The notes below the pieces were generated by a model. That model was not told the DNA's origin, searched no databases, and saw only the letters and a list, made by a program, of their open reading frames with translations. DNA of 64,000 nucleotides from Microcebus murinus (Eukaryota; Chordata; Mammalia; Primates; Cheirogaleidae): positions 141,148,501 through 141,212,500 of the forward strand of contig NC_134104.1 of assembly GCF_040939455.1 (NCBI RefSeq), read 5' to 3'. The translations under genes were made by a program, and so were the position numbers. Positions 62,758-64,000 of this stretch are shown in pieces; the stretch's first letter is position 1, and the number at the start of each line of letters is the position of its first letter.

Positions 62758-63453
62758 TTCTTTCTTTTTTTTTTTTTTGATACAGAGTCTCCCTCTGTTG
62801 CCTCAGCCAGAGTGCATGATGTCAGCCTAGCTCACAGCAACCTCAAACTCCTGGGCTGGCCGGGCGCGGTGGCTCACGCCTGTAATCCTAGCTCTCTGGG
62901 AGGCCGAGGCGGGCGGATTGCTCGAGGTCAGGAGTTCAAAACCAGCCTCAGCAAGAGCGAGACCCCGTCTCTACTATAAAATAGAAAGAAATTAATTGGC
63001 CAACTAATATATATACAAAAAATTAGCCGGGCATGGTGGCGAATGCCTGTAGTCCCAGCTACTCGGGAGGCTGAGGCAGGAGGATTGCTTGAGCCAGGAG
63101 TTTGAGGTTGCTATGAGCTAGGCTGACGCCATGGCACTCACTCTAGCCTGGGCAACAAAGCAAGACTCTGTCTCAAAAAAAAAAAAAACAAACAAACAAA
63201 AAAAAAACAACTCCTGGGCTCAAGCAATCCATCTGCCTCAGCCTCCCGAGTAGCTGGGACTACAGGCAAACACCACCATGCCCAGGTAATTTTTTTTCCT
63301 CATTTTTAGTCCCCCAGCTAATTTTTTCTATTTTTAGTGAAGATAGGGTCTCCCTCTTACTCAGAGCTGGTTTCTAACTCCTGACCTCAAGCGATCCTCC
63401 CGCCTCAGCCTCCCAGAGTGCTAGGATTATAGGCGTGAACCACCACATTTGGC
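62758..63453 (-). mobile_element. Alu, antisense, itself split by an AluL
   Basis: Reverse-complement Alu from a T-rich tail to CCACATTTGGC, interrupted at 62858-63208. The L1 target CCCTATCAAA(T/A)TTCTT is duplicated (62742-62757 and 63454-63469). Confidence 0.92.
62858..63208 (+). mobile_element. AluL, sense, nested in an antisense Alu
   Basis: Full AluL from GGCCGGGCGCGGTGGCTCAC to an A tail with AAACAAACAAACAAA. AACTCCTGGGCT, part of the host Alu, is duplicated at 62846-62857 and 63209-63220. Confidence 0.96.
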
Positions 63454-63523
63454 CCCTATCAAAATTCTTACTGCTTTTTTTTTTTTGTATAAATGGGCAA
63501 GCTGATTCTAAAATTCATATGAA

Positions 63524-63804
63524 GGCCTGGCGTGCAGGCTCATACCTGTAATCTTAGCACTCTGGGAGGCTGAGGCAGGAGGATTGCTTGTGGTCAGGAG
63601 TTACAGACAAGCTCTGAGCAAGAGCGAGACCCTATCTCCACTAAAAATAGAAAAAATTAGCCAGGCATGGTGGCGCATGCCTGTAGTCCCAGCTACTTGG
63701 GAGGCTGAGGCAGGAGTTTGAGGTTGCTGTCAGCTAGGCTGATGCCACGACACTCTAGCCTAGCCAACAGAACAAGACTCTGTCTCTAAATAAATAAATA
63801 AACA
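63524..63804 (+). mobile_element. Alu, sense, nested in L1
   Basis: GGCCTGGCGTGCAGGCTCAT to a (AAAT)n tail. AAATT(C/T)ATATGAA flanks it (63511-63523 and 63805-63817). A piece of the right arm is deleted (GGCAGGAGTTTGAGG). Confidence 0.92.
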
Positions 63805-64000
63805 AAATTTATATGAAATTAAAGAAACCCTGAATAGACAAAATAATCTTCAAAAAGAAGAACTAGGAGGATTCACACTTCCCCATTTCAAAATTAGCTA
63901 CAAAGTAACAGTAACCAAGACAGTATGGTACTGGCATGAGAATAGACAGAAACATCAATGAAATAGAATTGAGAGTCCAGAAATACACCCATGTGTCCAT

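Larger units (their letters stand above)
62700..64000 (+). mobile_element. L1 ORF2, sense, with three Alus; runs off the window
   Basis: TCTGTACTCCCCAAATTGAT, TTGAATGCAATCCCTATCAA, AGCTGATTCTAAAATTCATA, AAGAAGAACTAGGAGGATTC and CAGTATGGTACTGGCATGAG are ORF2 words in order. The coding frame is broken by Alus and indels. The element continues past 64000. Confidence 0.9.

Overview
The window is nuclear DNA from a primate, most likely a Malagasy lemur (strepsirrhine). Alu repeats dominate it. Many carry a middle region reading ATAAATAGAAAGAAATTAAT then TGGCCAACTAATATATA, and a right arm reading GAGGTTGCTGTGAGCTAGG with GCACTCACTCTAGCC. I recognise that pattern as the lemur AluL subfamily. Two DNA transposons with intact ends (4677-4957 and 47099-47547) fit published reports, as I remember them, of unusually recent DNA transposon activity in mouse lemurs. 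The species itself cannot be fixed from this sequence alone.

The only protein-coding gene I can support is the 5' end of CLASP2, on the minus strand. Coding exon 1 is 18795-18989 (65 codons, start ATG at 18989, good donor). Coding exon 2 is 3412-3490 (26 codons plus one base, good acceptor and donor). Intron 1 between them is 15,304 bp, and the start of intron 2 fills 1-3411. A CpG island with GC boxes and two CRE-like GACGTCA sites (about 18690-19400) covers exon 1 and the promoter. Exon 3 was not found, so it lies to the left of the window.

From about 19.4 kb to 64 kb the sequence is upstream of CLASP2. I see no exon of another gene there, which agrees with the human map as I recall it, where a long intergenic interval separates CLASP2 from PDCD6IP. 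It is packed with transposable elements: L1 fragments in both orientations (about 19.6, 23, 41-44, 46, 48-49, 51-52, 55-57, 58-60 and 62.7-64 kb), antisense L2, MIR, MaLR/MLT1 and other LTRs, hAT/Charlie-like elements, and over 20 Alus, many with clear target-site duplications. Several are nested, so the order of insertion can be read directly.

No operon, CRISPR array, rRNA, tRNA or novel multi-gene system is present, and nearly all open frames are chance or repeat-derived. The most interesting items are an Alu carrying 104 bp of foreign 5' sequence inside one shared 15-bp target duplication (31914-32334), a TTAA-flanked piggyBac-type element in CLASP2 intron 1, a TA-flanked transposon with an array of short internal motifs, a MER2 split by a hAT element, and repeated growth of TA microsatellites at the same internal position of separate AluL copies.
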